A stretch of 61,379 nucleotides of DNA from Eubacterium sp. Its GTDB lineage: Bacteria > Bacillota > Clostridia > Lachnospirales > Lachnospiraceae. Below are positions 42,093 to 52,218 of this stretch, piece by piece. Every line of letters begins with the position of its first letter. Within the stretch, counting starts at the first letter, position 1. The translations under genes were made by a program, and so were the position numbers. The DNA is taken from assembly GCA_017634555.1 (NCBI GenBank), contig JAGBNF010000042.1, positions 1-61,379 of the forward strand. Reading direction: 5' to 3'. A model generated the notes under the pieces. The model saw only the letters and a list, made by a program, of their open reading frames with translations. It was not told where the DNA came from and searched no databases.

Positions 42093-44030
42093 ATGAAAAG
42101 GTTTATCAGATCATTCAGCGGTATAATCCTTTCGTTGCTGATCATTTTGGGAGCTGTTACAGCAGACAGAGCACTCACTGCTCATGCCGATTCCGTAGAT
42201 GTATACGCATCGGTATCATCATCGAGCGTGAGGATCGGACAATCGGTTGATGTGACAATATCCGTAAACGGTTCGTCGCTTTCGGCTTATACGATGTATA
42301 TATCATATTCGTCTGATATTCTTGAATATGCCGGAAGCTCAGGTACTGTCGGAGGCGGTGGCGGAACGCTTACAGCATCCGGTTCAGGTCCGGGATCTGT
42401 AACTATATCATTTACAGCTATCGCAAACGGTACAGCATACGTTTCAACAAGCGGAGATGAGTTCTACGATATAAACTATGAAGTACTTGGTGTTTCGCAC
42501 GCAGGTGTTTCCGTAACTGTTGAGACAACAGAAAATCAGACAACAGAGGATAAGGAAGACAATTCGGAGGATAAGACAGAGACTACCACCGAAAAGGATG
42601 AAAGGTCGGATGATTGTGACCTTGCATCACTTTCAATATCACCGGGCGAGCTTTCACCAAGCTTCAGTCCTGACAATACAAGCTATACTGTTCAGCTTAC
42701 TGAAAATGATGAAAGTATAGCCATTAGTGCGATAACAAATGACGAGAAGGCAACAACCAGTGTAAGCGGTGCCAACTCGCTTGAGAAGGGAGCAAACTTT
42801 GTCACAGTAACGGTTACTGCTGAGAACGGTGCGATTAAGGTTTATAACCTTACGGTAATGTGCGGCGAAGAGACTGAGGATATAATGCTCCAGGTCCAGG
42901 GCCGAAACTTTATCGTTTTAACCGAGGATCTTCCGGATGCGCCTGAAGGCTTTACAGAGACAACTGTAAAGATAAATGATAAGGATATTCCGGGATTTAC
43001 AGCACCTAACAAGAGACTTAATATAATCTGTCTGAAGAACGAGGGCGGTGACAAATTCTGGTACATTTATGACAAGGATAATTCTTCCTTTATGCCATAT
43101 AATGAGGTTCCTTGTGAAAAGGGAAGATATGTTATCATGAATAAGCCTGACAGCTTTGCTGTTCCAAACGGATTTAAGGATGCGGATCTCAAGATCGGCA
43201 ATACTATGTATAAGGCATTTTCTGACGGAACAGGAAGCGGAATCTATCTTATTTATGCTATGAATCTGAACGGTGAGGCTGGCTACTATCTTTATGATAC
43301 AAGAGAAGGAAGCTTTATGCGTTTCGCGGCTGTAGAAAGCCTTATCGCTTCAAGAAGTGATGCTGAGAAGGTTGCACCTGCAACTGTGGCTCCTGCAACG
43401 GAAGCTCCTGCTCCAAGTCCGGTTGTGACAGATGGAGAGGATACGGTAAAGGAAGAAAATGTCATCTCAAGAGGTGCACTTAAAAAACTTCTTATTGCAA
43501 TGACTGTATTATTCGTTATAATGTGTATTGCTGTAATTGTTCTCGTTATAAGAAACAGCAATCTTATGAATAAGCTTGATCCGGATGAAAGTGCAGATGA
43601 TGCCGATGAGAAGATCGGCGGTGAGACGGAAGCAAAGACAGCCGATACAGACAAGGGCGCTCAGCAGGATGCAGGTAAAGCTGAAGACGAGAAGGAAGAC
43701 CTCAGTAAGAATAAGTCTTACGGAGTTAATGATGATACAGGCGAAATCCAGCTTGAGGTTGCAAGTGATTTTAACAGCAGTGTAAATGTACCGCTTGCAA
43801 AGGAAGAGCGTGAAGACAGGATTGAAAGTGCCAAGAAGGATAGACCTTTTGGAATAGATTCCGCATTTGATGTAATACCGGGTGAAGAGCAGGCAGCTCA
43901 GGTAGTACAGGCAGCACTTGCAGAGGAAAAACGTGTCGAGGAAAAGCGTACCGAAGTTAAGTATACAGAGGTCGTTGAGAAACCGGCAAAGAAGGTAGTC
44001 CTTCCGGGACAGGATGATGAGGAGGAATAA
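42093..44030 (+). CDS. Membrane-anchored protein with cohesin-like and cadherin-like domains
   Basis: The 645-residue protein has a signal peptide (about 1-32), a cohesin-like beta-sandwich (about 34-145; VRIGQSVDVTISVNG, MYISYSSDILEYAG, GSVTISFTAIANGTA), a Thr/Glu linker, a cadherin-like domain (about 175-255), and an unassigned domain (about 260-420) with repeated FWYIYDKDNSSFMPY and YYLYDTREGSFMRF motifs. A Pro/Ala linker leads to a transmembrane helix (about 463-487), then a cytoplasmic acidic tail of about 150 residues. The cohesin assignment is from pattern and from the dockerin protein encoded next door. The long cytosolic tail is unusual for a scaffold and could bind cell-division or signalling partners. 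Confidence 0.7.
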   Translation: MKRFIRSFSGIILSLLIILGAVTADRALTAHADSVDVYASVSSSSVRIGQSVDVTISVNGSSLSAYTMYISYSSDILEYAGSSGTVGGGGGTLTASGSGPGSVTISFTAIANGTAYVSTSGDEFYDINYEVLGVSHAGVSVTVETTENQTTEDKEDNSEDKTETTTEKDERSDDCDLASLSISPGELSPSFSPDNTSYTVQLTENDESIAISAITNDEKATTSVSGANSLEKGANFVTVTVTAENGAIKVYNLTVMCGEETEDIMLQVQGRNFIVLTEDLPDAPEGFTETTVKINDKDIPGFTAPNKRLNIICLKNEGGDKFWYIYDKDNSSFMPYNEVPCEKGRYVIMNKPDSFAVPNGFKDADLKIGNTMYKAFSDGTGSGIYLIYAMNLNGEAGYYLYDTREGSFMRFAAVESLIASRSDAEKVAPATVAPATEAPAPSPVVTDGEDTVKEENVISRGALKKLLIAMTVLFVIMCIAVIVLVIRNSNLMNKLDPDESADDADEKIGGETEAKTADTDKGAQQDAGKAEDEKEDLSKNKSYGVNDDTGEIQLEVASDFNSSVNVPLAKEEREDRIESAKKDRPFGIDSAFDVIPGEEQAAQVVQAALAEEKRVEEKRTEVKYTEVVEKPAKKVVLPGQDDEEE

Positions 44031-44036
44031 TCAGTA

Positions 44037-45737
44037 ATGGCTGATGAGATTATCAAGGAATCAGAAGGCGTAGGCGAGTCTGAAGAAGTTAAATCAAAAC
44101 ATTTTATAGAGCAGATCATTGATAAGGATCTGGCAGAGGGTAAGTATACAAAGATAGTTACCAGATTCCCACCGGAGCCGAACGGATATCTGCATATCGG
44201 ACATGCTAAGTCTATACTTCTTAACTATGGACTGGCAGTTGAATATAACGGACAGTTTAACCTCAGATTTGATGATACTAATCCTACAAAAGAGAAGGAA
44301 GAATTCGTTGATTCAATCGTAGAGGATGTAAAATGGCTCGGTGCAGACTTCAGAGGTGAAGTGCTTTTCGCATCAAACTATTTTGATCAGATGTACGAAG
44401 CTGCTATAAAGCTTATCAATAAAGGAAAGGCTTATGTTGATGAACTTTCTGCTGAAGAGATAAGAGAGTACAGAGGTACGCTTACAGAGCCCGGCAAGGA
44501 TTCTCCTTATCGTGACAGAAGTATTGAAGAGAATCTTCAGCTTTTTGAGGCTATGAAGAACGGAGAGTTCCCGGATGGATCAAAGGTTCTCCGTGCTAAG
44601 ATCGATATGTCATCTCCTAACATTAATATGAGAGATCCTGTTATATATCGTATTGCCCGCATGACTCATCACAACACTGGTGATAAGTGGTGCATTTATC
44701 CGATGTATGATTTTGCTCATCCTATCGAGGATGCTATTGAAGGAGTTACACATTCTATCTGTACACTTGAGTTTGAGGATCACAGACCTCTCTATGACTG
44801 GGTTGTACAGGAGCTTGAATATCCAAACCCACCAAAGCAGATTGAGTTTTCAAAGCTTTACCTTACAAATGTTGTAACAGGTAAGAGATACATCAAGAAG
44901 CTTGTAGAGGATGGAATTGTTGACGGATGGGATGATCCGAGACTTGTATCACTTGCAGCTCTCAGACGTCGTGGATTTACACCGTCATCACTTAAGAAAT
45001 TTATGGAGCTGGCAGGAATTTCAAAGTCTCAGGGCTCATGTGATTATGCAATGCTTGAGTACTGTATAAGAGAAGACCTTAAGCCGGTTGTTCCGCGTCT
45101 TATGGGTGTTCTTAATCCTATCAAGCTTGTTATCGATAACTATCCGGAAGGTCAGACAGAGGAGTTTGATATCGAGAACAATCCGGATAAGGAAGATGCA
45201 GGTACCAGAAAGGTTACCTTCTCCAGAGAACTTTATGTTGAAGCTGATGACTTCATGGAGGAACCTCCAAAGAAGTACTTCAGACTCTTCCCTGGAAACG
45301 AGGTAAGACTTAAGGGTGCTTACTTTGTTAAATGTACATCCTGCGAGAAGGATGCTGATGGAAATGTAACGCTTATCCATGCTACATACGATCCGGAAAC
45401 AAGAAGCGGAAGCGGATTTGAGGGACGTAAGGTTAAGGGTACTATCCATTGGGTAAATGCAGCCGATTGTCTCACAGCTGAGGTAAGACTGTACGAAAAT
45501 ATAATTGATGAGGAAAAGGGTAAGCTGAACGAGGACGGAACTCTGAACCTTAATCCTAATTCACTCGTAGTTCTTAAGAATGCCAAGCTTGAAGCTTGTC
45601 TTAAGGATGCAAAGGTGGGTGACTCATTCCAGTTTATCAGAAACGGATATTTCTGCGTAGACAATAAGGATTCAAAGGAAGGTGCGCCTGTATTTAACAG
45701 GATCGTCGGACTCAAGAGTTCATATAAGCCTCAGTAA
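44037..45737 (+). CDS. glnS: Glutaminyl-tRNA synthetase
   Basis: This 566-residue class I synthetase shows [17 protein letters not shown] (HIGH), [38 protein letters not shown] and [19 protein letters not shown], followed by the GlnRS anticodon-binding beta-barrels. The KMSKS position reads VVTGKRY, a diverged form. A GlnRS gene implies direct Gln-tRNA charging. The ATG is 6 bases after the previous stop, with GAGGAGGAA inside the end of the cohesin gene. Confidence 0.95.
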   Translation: MADEIIKESEGVGESEEVKSKHFIEQIIDKDLAEGKYTKIVTRFPPEPNGYLHIGHAKSILLNYGLAVEYNGQFNLRFDDTNPTKEKEEFVDSIVEDVKWLGADFRGEVLFASNYFDQMYEAAIKLINKGKAYVDELSAEEIREYRGTLTEPGKDSPYRDRSIEENLQLFEAMKNGEFPDGSKVLRAKIDMSSPNINMRDPVIYRIARMTHHNTGDKWCIYPMYDFAHPIEDAIEGVTHSICTLEFEDHRPLYDWVVQELEYPNPPKQIEFSKLYLTNVVTGKRYIKKLVEDGIVDGWDDPRLVSLAALRRRGFTPSSLKKFMELAGISKSQGSCDYAMLEYCIREDLKPVVPRLMGVLNPIKLVIDNYPEGQTEEFDIENNPDKEDAGTRKVTFSRELYVEADDFMEEPPKKYFRLFPGNEVRLKGAYFVKCTSCEKDADGNVTLIHATYDPETRSGSGFEGRKVKGTIHWVNAADCLTAEVRLYENIIDEEKGKLNEDGTLNLNPNSLVVLKNAKLEACLKDAKVGDSFQFIRNGYFCVDNKDSKEGAPVFNRIVGLKSSYKPQ

Positions 45738-45760
45738 GCTGATGACTTATAGAGATATAC

Positions 45761-46666
45761 ATGAATAACGATTATATATTAGAAGATATAAAGGATTTCA
45801 GCCTGAAGGAGACTTTGGAATGTGGACAGTGCTTCCATTTTTCCAGAGTTGACAACGGCGAGAATCCAAACAAATATGAATATGATATAGCTGCATGCGG
45901 AAGGTTTCTTCATATCTCGGAAGAACCTTCCGCAAACGGTATAAAACTTACATTCTTCGATACAGATAACTGGGAGTATGAACATATATGGAAGAAATAC
46001 TTCGATCTTGAGAGAGATTACGGAGATGTAAAAAGAAGGATAGTTAAGGCTGATCCGAGACTTGCCAGTATCATTTCGGAGAATCCAGGAATAAGAATAC
46101 TTAATCAGGAATTCTTTGAATGCCTTATATCTTTCATTATTTCACAGAATAAGCAGATACCTCAGATAAAGCAGGTTGTAAGAAATATATCAACTCTGTG
46201 CGGCGATAAGAGAGGCGCTGATTCAATAAGGTTTTTCAATTCTGATTTTGATGCTCTTTTCCCTCGTCCTGAGCAGCTGGCATCTGTTACAGAGGATGAT
46301 ATCAGAGGCTGCAAGGCAGGTTTCAGGGCGCCGTACATTTTAGATGCTGCTACCAAGGTTGCATCGGGAGAGCTGTCCGAGAAGGAACTGAGACGACTTT
46401 CTACAGATGAAGCCAGAGAAAAGCTGATGTCGGTTAAGGGTGTGGGAGAGAAGGTTGCTAACTGCGTGCTTCTTTATTCATTGGGGAGAACGGATGCATT
46501 TCCTGTAGATGTATGGATGAAGAGAATATGCGAAGAACTCTATTTCCATACTGATACGCCGAAGGCTGTTATCGAGGAGAAAATGTGCGAGAAGTTCGGA
46601 GATATCGCGGGAATCGCACAGCAGTATCTGTTTATATTTGGTAAGGACAAGAAGATAGGGGTATAA
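45761..46666 (+). CDS. OGG1-type 8-oxoguanine DNA glycosylase
   Basis: The 301-residue protein has an N-terminal OGG-like beta domain (about 1-95, DFSLKETLECGQCFHF) and an HhH-GPD domain. SVKGVGEKVANCVLLYSLG holds the catalytic Lys (about residue 231), and FPVDVWMKRI the catalytic Asp (about 250). No C-terminal iron-sulfur cysteines are present, as in OGG1. It removes 8-oxoguanine and nicks DNA by beta-elimination. It follows glnS by 23 bases; the next gene begins directly after its stop. Confidence 0.9.
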   Translation: MNNDYILEDIKDFSLKETLECGQCFHFSRVDNGENPNKYEYDIAACGRFLHISEEPSANGIKLTFFDTDNWEYEHIWKKYFDLERDYGDVKRRIVKADPRLASIISENPGIRILNQEFFECLISFIISQNKQIPQIKQVVRNISTLCGDKRGADSIRFFNSDFDALFPRPEQLASVTEDDIRGCKAGFRAPYILDAATKVASGELSEKELRRLSTDEAREKLMSVKGVGEKVANCVLLYSLGRTDAFPVDVWMKRICEELYFHTDTPKAVIEEKMCEKFGDIAGIAQQYLFIFGKDKKIGV

Positions 46667-47341
46667 ATGGACAGGGAGTTATGCATTATAGTGGTGGTAT
46701 GCTCGATGATAGTATTACTGCCGGTAATTGGATACATCATATATCTGCTGATAAAAAGCAAAAATGATTATAAGCTGGTTGAAAATATGCCGCTGAGTGT
46801 GAAAAGCAGACTGGCTTCTGCTGAGGCGATGACACCGCTTGATGCAAAATCATATTTTGAGTATAAAGACGGGCTGATCCGTGAGCAGAAGGGGTTGCTC
46901 CTTTATCTGACACTTATTATCGTTGTTGAAACCATACTCATGCTGATAAAATATCGTGATATGATGATCGATGTTATAAAGGGCAATGTGATCATTTATT
47001 TGATTTTGATAGTTTTGTTTGCGGCTTCGTTAGGATATAAATTATTTAAGCTCGGTGATAACGTCGGCATAGTTAAGATGCAGTGTGAACCGCTTAAGTA
47101 TAGGATAGGCGGCAGAGAAAGATGGCTTCTTGTGGCATTTTATGACAGGGATAAAAAGGAGTTCAGAAAATGCCGTATCTATAATGGCTTTAACAGGCTG
47201 TATATCAGAGAAGGGAATTATCTGCTTGCGAGACACGGCGTAAATAAAATGAGGATAATCGGATTATATCAGGAGAAGATAACTCCGGATAATGTTACGA
47301 AGACTGCTGATTTTGTAACCGGATGGAAGATGAATAAATAG
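46667..47341 (+). CDS. Three-helix membrane protein, function unknown
   Basis: The 224-residue protein has hydrophobic helices at about 5-26, 80-98 and 105-125 and a basic cytoplasmic C-terminal domain (about 130-224). No motif is recognisable. The ATG abuts the stop of the glycosylase gene with GGGGTATAA upstream, so it is co-transcribed. A terminator follows. Confidence 0.65.
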   Translation: MDRELCIIVVVCSMIVLLPVIGYIIYLLIKSKNDYKLVENMPLSVKSRLASAEAMTPLDAKSYFEYKDGLIREQKGLLLYLTLIIVVETILMLIKYRDMMIDVIKGNVIIYLILIVLFAASLGYKLFKLGDNVGIVKMQCEPLKYRIGGRERWLLVAFYDRDKKEFRKCRIYNGFNRLYIREGNYLLARHGVNKMRIIGLYQEKITPDNVTKTADFVTGWKMNK

Positions 47342-47366
47342 CAAATGTGAAATAAATAAGTATAAG

Positions 47367-47395
47367 TTGACACCTGCTTCGGCAGGTGTTATCCT
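47367..47395 (+). promoter_or_regulatory. Promoter of the MFS leader, overlapping a terminator
   Basis: TTGACA, 17-base spacer, TATCCT. The spacer is the terminator hairpin of the preceding gene. The start would be near 47402, 29 bases before the upstream ORF. Confidence 0.5.
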
Positions 47396-47399
47396 TTTT
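47369..47399 (+). terminator. Terminator after the three-helix membrane protein
   Basis: ACACCTGC and GCAGGTGT form an 8-bp stem closed by a TTCG tetraloop, followed by TATCCTTTTT. Confidence 0.85.
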
Positions 47400-47430
47400 A
47401 GGAAATTAATTCAAATGAAAGAAGATTAAA

Positions 47431-47487
47431 ATGTACTGGACAAACAACAACGTACAACTGACTAAAGGTTATACAATTCTCCCGTAA
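47431..47487 (+). CDS. 18-codon leader peptide upstream of the MFS gene
   Basis: The ORF encodes MYWTNNNVQLTKGYTILP and stops at a TAA. GAAAGAAG lies about 7 bases upstream as a modest ribosome-binding site. Its last codons form the CTCCC arm, and the stop codon forms the loop of one alternative hairpin in the MFS leader, the arrangement expected for ribosome-controlled attenuation. It is too short to support by composition, so the case rests on position. Confidence 0.5.
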   Translation: MYWTNNNVQLTKGYTILP

Positions 47488-47589
47488 GGGGGATAGTGCT
47501 CCCATTTTTAGGTTAGTTTACAAGCTATATCCGGTATTAGTGCATTATCTCCAATAGGTTTTTACTGTTAAGTATGACTGAAGGGAGAT
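47479..47589 (+). promoter_or_regulatory. Attenuator-like leader with mutually exclusive stems
   Basis: Segment 1 CTCCC (47479-47483) pairs with segment 2 GGGGG (47488-47492), with the leader stop codon in the loop. Segment 2 alternatively pairs with segment 3 CTCCC (47499-47503) to form a hairpin followed by ATTTTTA, a weak terminator. Further down, ATCTCC (47547-47552) pairs with GGAGAT (47584-47589), which contains the MFS ribosome-binding site and is followed by six T residues; ATCTCC could instead pair with GGGGAT at 47489-47494. The layout fits attenuation by a translating or drug-stalled ribosome. Confidence 0.5.
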
Positions 47590-47595
47590 TTTTTT

Positions 47596-48732
47596 ATGTT
47601 CAATTTAAGAAGACAATTAAGATTATTATATACAACTGGAGTTCTGGGCAACCTTTCTATAACGGGAGCCTGGGTAGTGATAATGGCATCAAGAGGATTT
47701 TCTCTGGTGCAGATAGGATTTGCGGAAACGATATTTCATATTACAAGCTTATTGATGGAGATTCCGTCGGGAATGCTGGCGGATGTTTACGGACGAAAGA
47801 GAATGTTGGCGCTGGGAAATATAATGGCGGTGACAGGTGATATCATTACGGCCATATCCGGTAATTTTGCTGTAGCGTGTCTCGCTATGCCGTTCCATGC
47901 CATGGCGTATAATTTTGCTTCGGGTTCGGGAGAGGCTCTCGCTTATGATTCTATGAAGAGTGAGGGCAAAGAGGAGCATTATGAGAAGTATTCATCAAAT
48001 CAGTCTGTAATATATCGTGTGGCAAACGGTATTTCCACTTTGTGTGCAGGTGTTGCTTTATGGCTCGGCTACAGAAAGGCCTATCTTATCAGTGCGTTAA
48101 TGGGACTTGTGACGCTCTTTTTTACACTGAAACTTGTTGAGATAAGAATAGAAGATTCACAGGAGGGGGAAGACGGAGACAGAAACGGCGGTAACGGAGA
48201 AAATAAGGCTTCAATGAGGGTTATGCTGAGGCGCCTTGTGGATTATTTTATAGATAGTATCAGATTCCTGAAGAAGAATCCGAAAGCTACAAAGCTTATG
48301 TTCCTTAATTCGTTTGTAGGTGCTATTGATATACTTCTCGTGTTTTTTCTGCAGACAAAGCTTAAGACGGCGGGGATTTCAAACCTGTTCCTTGGAGTGG
48401 CGTTGCTTTTCATGTCCCTGGGTGGAGTAGTGGGAGCGAAGCTTATCGTATGCTTCAAGAAGGTGAAGTATATAATGCTTTTTATAGTGTGTACGATAGG
48501 AGTTTTTACGGGAGTCCTTCTTGAACATACAGGTATGATAATACCTATGGTGCTTGGCGGCTTTATATCTTCATTATCTGATGATGCCATACAAATCAGA
48601 ACAGATGCCAAGCTGAACGATATGTTCCCGTCAGAACAGAGGGCTACACTGGTGTCTATATCCAGCTTTACATTTTCTGTGATAATGATCGTGTTATCTC
48701 CATTGGCGGGATTTTTCTTCTCATTTTGGTAA
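47596..48732 (+). CDS. MFS transporter (probable drug or metabolite exporter)
   Basis: This 378-residue major facilitator protein has about eleven or twelve helices, motif A-like GMLADVYGRKRML between helices 2 and 3, and a charged central loop (about 195-215, EGEDGDRNGGNGENK). ATG 47596 is chosen because GGGAG lies 9 bases upstream; a different-frame ORF from 47574 has no support. The attenuator-like leader suggests inducible expression, perhaps by ribosome-targeting compounds, but the substrate is unknown. The CIRCE-groESL promoter begins 8 bases after the stop. Confidence 0.88.
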   Translation: MFNLRRQLRLLYTTGVLGNLSITGAWVVIMASRGFSLVQIGFAETIFHITSLLMEIPSGMLADVYGRKRMLALGNIMAVTGDIITAISGNFAVACLAMPFHAMAYNFASGSGEALAYDSMKSEGKEEHYEKYSSNQSVIYRVANGISTLCAGVALWLGYRKAYLISALMGLVTLFFTLKLVEIRIEDSQEGEDGDRNGGNGENKASMRVMLRRLVDYFIDSIRFLKKNPKATKLMFLNSFVGAIDILLVFFLQTKLKTAGISNLFLGVALLFMSLGGVVGAKLIVCFKKVKYIMLFIVCTIGVFTGVLLEHTGMIIPMVLGGFISSLSDDAIQIRTDAKLNDMFPSEQRATLVSISSFTFSVIMIVLSPLAGFFFSFW

Positions 48733-48739
48733 AAAGGTA

Positions 48740-48767
48740 TTGATTTATTTAAAAAAATGAGTACAAT
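48740..48767 (+). promoter_or_regulatory. Promoter of groESL
   Basis: TTGATT, 16-base spacer, TACAAT. The predicted start (about 48774) lies just before the CIRCE. Confidence 0.6.
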
Positions 48768-48777
48768 ATAATTTGTA

Positions 48778-48804
48778 TTAGCACTCAGGTGTAATGAGTG
48801 CTAA
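48778..48804. promoter_or_regulatory. CIRCE operator of groESL (HrcA site)
   Basis: Perfect TTAGCACTC-N9-GAGTGCTAA at the 5' end of the groESL transcript. Confidence 0.97.
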
Positions 48805-48832
48805 AGAAGGATTTTTAATAGGAGGCATTAAA

Positions 48833-49126
48833 ATGAAGAAATTAAAGATTTCACCACTTGGTGACAGAGTAGTGCTTAAGGCTGCAGAAGTTGAAGAGAC
48901 AACTGCTTCAGGAATCATTCTTACAGGTAATTCACAGGAAAAACCTCAGTATTCAGAGGTTGTTGCAGTAGGGCCGGGTAAGGTTGAGGACGGCAAGAAG
49001 GTTCCGATGACTGTTAAAGTAGGACAGAAGGTTATTTATTCACAGTATTCAGGTACAGATGTTACACTTGGCGAAGAGAAGTATACAATCGTAAGTCAGG
49101 AGAACATTTTAGCTGTAGTTGAGTAA
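48833..49126 (+). CDS. groES: Co-chaperonin GroES
   Basis: The start is ATG 48833 with AGGAGG 7 bases upstream; the in-frame ATG at 48794 lies inside the CIRCE. The 97-residue product has the GroES fold with LKISPLGDRVVLK, a mobile loop (EETTASGIILTGNSQEKPQ) and KYTIVSQENILAVVE. It caps GroEL in the cytoplasm. Confidence 0.97.
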   Translation: MKKLKISPLGDRVVLKAAEVEETTASGIILTGNSQEKPQYSEVVAVGPGKVEDGKKVPMTVKVGQKVIYSQYSGTDVTLGEEKYTIVSQENILAVVE

Positions 49127-49194
49127 TTGATCATAAAGACGGTTTTATATTTGTTAATTACAGAATTGATATAGATTTTAGGAGGCGAATTTAA

Positions 49195-50817
<1,623 letters not shown>

Positions 50818-50833
50818 CGTGTTAACAGCGAGA

Positions 50834-50956
50834 CAAAGTATATAGCGCACATGCGTAGCATGTGACAAAAAGAGACCACGTCCGCAAGTTTACTTGCTTG
50901 GACGTGGTTTTCTTTTTGTCAAAAGCTGCCTGTGGCAGCGTGCGCTATATACTTTG
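50834..50956. repeat. Multi-hairpin intergenic element C
   Basis: The 17-bp perfect outer arms CAAAGTATATAGCGCAC (50834-50850) and GTGCGCTATATACTTTG (50940-50956) enclose three arms: CACATGC-GTA-GCATGTG, a long terminator arm (50863-50921), and GCTGCC-TGT-GGCAGC (50925-50939). A further hairpin TATCGCC/GGCGATA follows at 50969-50995. The plan matches element B: small hairpin, terminator with nested hairpin, small hairpin, all inside a long stem. The 296-base gap after groEL holds no gene. Confidence 0.75.
50863..50921 (+). terminator. Terminator of groESL, central arm of element C
   Basis: The outer pair is GACAAAAAGA/TCTTTTTGTC, the inner pair ACCACGTCC/GGACGTGGT, with nested GCAAG/CTTGC. 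The T-run lies in the right arm. Confidence 0.75.
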
Positions 50957-51113
50957 GCGAGCGTCGCGTATCGCCGTAGCGAAGCGAAGGCGATAATGTC
51001 CCCCTCATCCCCATTTCCGTCCCTCTTATTCACATTTTCTTGCCAATGCATCTCCATTCGTATATAAATTATACATACACTACATTTACCACTTACATCA
51101 TCGGAGGTACACA

Positions 51114-52169
51114 ATGCAGAAATTATCTAACCAGGAGAAGCTCCGCCCATGGATGGGTGTTGCCTTATTCATATTCATTATGGCCGTATTTCTTACACTG
51201 GGTCAGTATATGCAAGTCAAATGGGGAATGACAGGACTTGTTTTTACAGAACTCATGTTCCTCGCTATTGCAGTCATATTTTCACTTATCAGAGGAGTCA
51301 GTCTGAAGGAGGTCTTCCCGGTGAAGAAGATAACGCTCAGAGATCTGTTCGGCTGTGCGGCGCTTCATGCGGGAGGGTTTCTCCTATCATATATAAGCAT
51401 TGCATTAGTCGGAATTATCTATCCAAAGTCTCTTAAAATAGCAGACAGCCTTAATGATTTTATGTTTGGAAATCTGACTTTTATTCCTGCGCTTCTTATC
51501 ATCGGACTGCTTCCGGCAATATGTGAAGAGGCTATACACAGAGGCGCAATATTATCCTGCTTCAGATCCATAAAGAAGGATTGGATTATCGTTCTGATAA
51601 TGGCAATATTCTTCGGTGTGAACCATATATACATAATCAAATTCTTTTCGACTGCCATACTGGGTGGCGTACTCGCTTATGTACTTGTAAAGAAAAACAA
51701 TATACTTCTTACGATGCTCATGCATTTTACAAATAATGCATTAAGTGTAATCGTTACTTACAGGCAGGGGGCGGAAAGCAGTGATGCGGCATCTATTGCC
51801 GATATGAACCTTGTACCGGTTCTCGGAGTATATATGATCATCGGATGTGTGGTTCCTTTCCTTTTTGTTGTCGGAAGCCTTTTGTTAAAGCCTGAAGAAC
51901 ATAAAAAGAAAAGATTTGCCATTGCTGCAATAGTATCGGTGATCATGGTGATATCCGGTGCGATGATCCTTATCAAGGGAGGTTTGTCAGCTCAGCACCT
52001 GAACAGTACTGTATCGTATGAGGTTACAGCAGAAGAAAAGGAGATTGTAGATATTTTTACAGGCGGAAGAGGTCGGTGGAATTGCCGATTTCTTCCGTTT
52101 TTCTTAAGATTTAATATATTGATTATGATGTATGGTTTCGGTATACTAAATGTTGTGTATTGCCCATAA
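51114..52169 (+). CDS. CPBP-family intramembrane metalloprotease (CAAX protease-like)
   Basis: The 351-residue membrane protein has about eight helices. The CPBP (ABI) signatures are present: the glutamate pair in CEEAIHRGAILSCF (about residues 138-151), the histidine in FFGVNHIY (about 170), and a final MLMHFTNNALS motif (about 203). These residues form the Rce1-like active site within the membrane. Bacterial members serve in peptide maturation or bacteriocin self-protection, among other roles; nothing nearby points to one. The last 30 residues look atypical for the family. GGAGGTACACA precedes the ATG. Confidence 0.87.
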   Translation: MQKLSNQEKLRPWMGVALFIFIMAVFLTLGQYMQVKWGMTGLVFTELMFLAIAVIFSLIRGVSLKEVFPVKKITLRDLFGCAALHAGGFLLSYISIALVGIIYPKSLKIADSLNDFMFGNLTFIPALLIIGLLPAICEEAIHRGAILSCFRSIKKDWIIVLIMAIFFGVNHIYIIKFFSTAILGGVLAYVLVKKNNILLTMLMHFTNNALSVIVTYRQGAESSDAASIADMNLVPVLGVYMIIGCVVPFLFVVGSLLLKPEEHKKKRFAIAAIVSVIMVISGAMILIKGGLSAQHLNSTVSYEVTAEEKEIVDIFTGGRGRWNCRFLPFFLRFNILIMMYGFGILNVVYCP

Positions 52170-52218
52170 AATAAGGCAAATGTGCATTATATATTGATGA
52201 AAAAAGAAAGGCCGGAAT

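Noticed and set aside
47574-47840. Alternative ORF overlapping the MFS start
   Set aside because: It overlaps the clear MFS frame, lacks a ribosome-binding site and has no family pattern.
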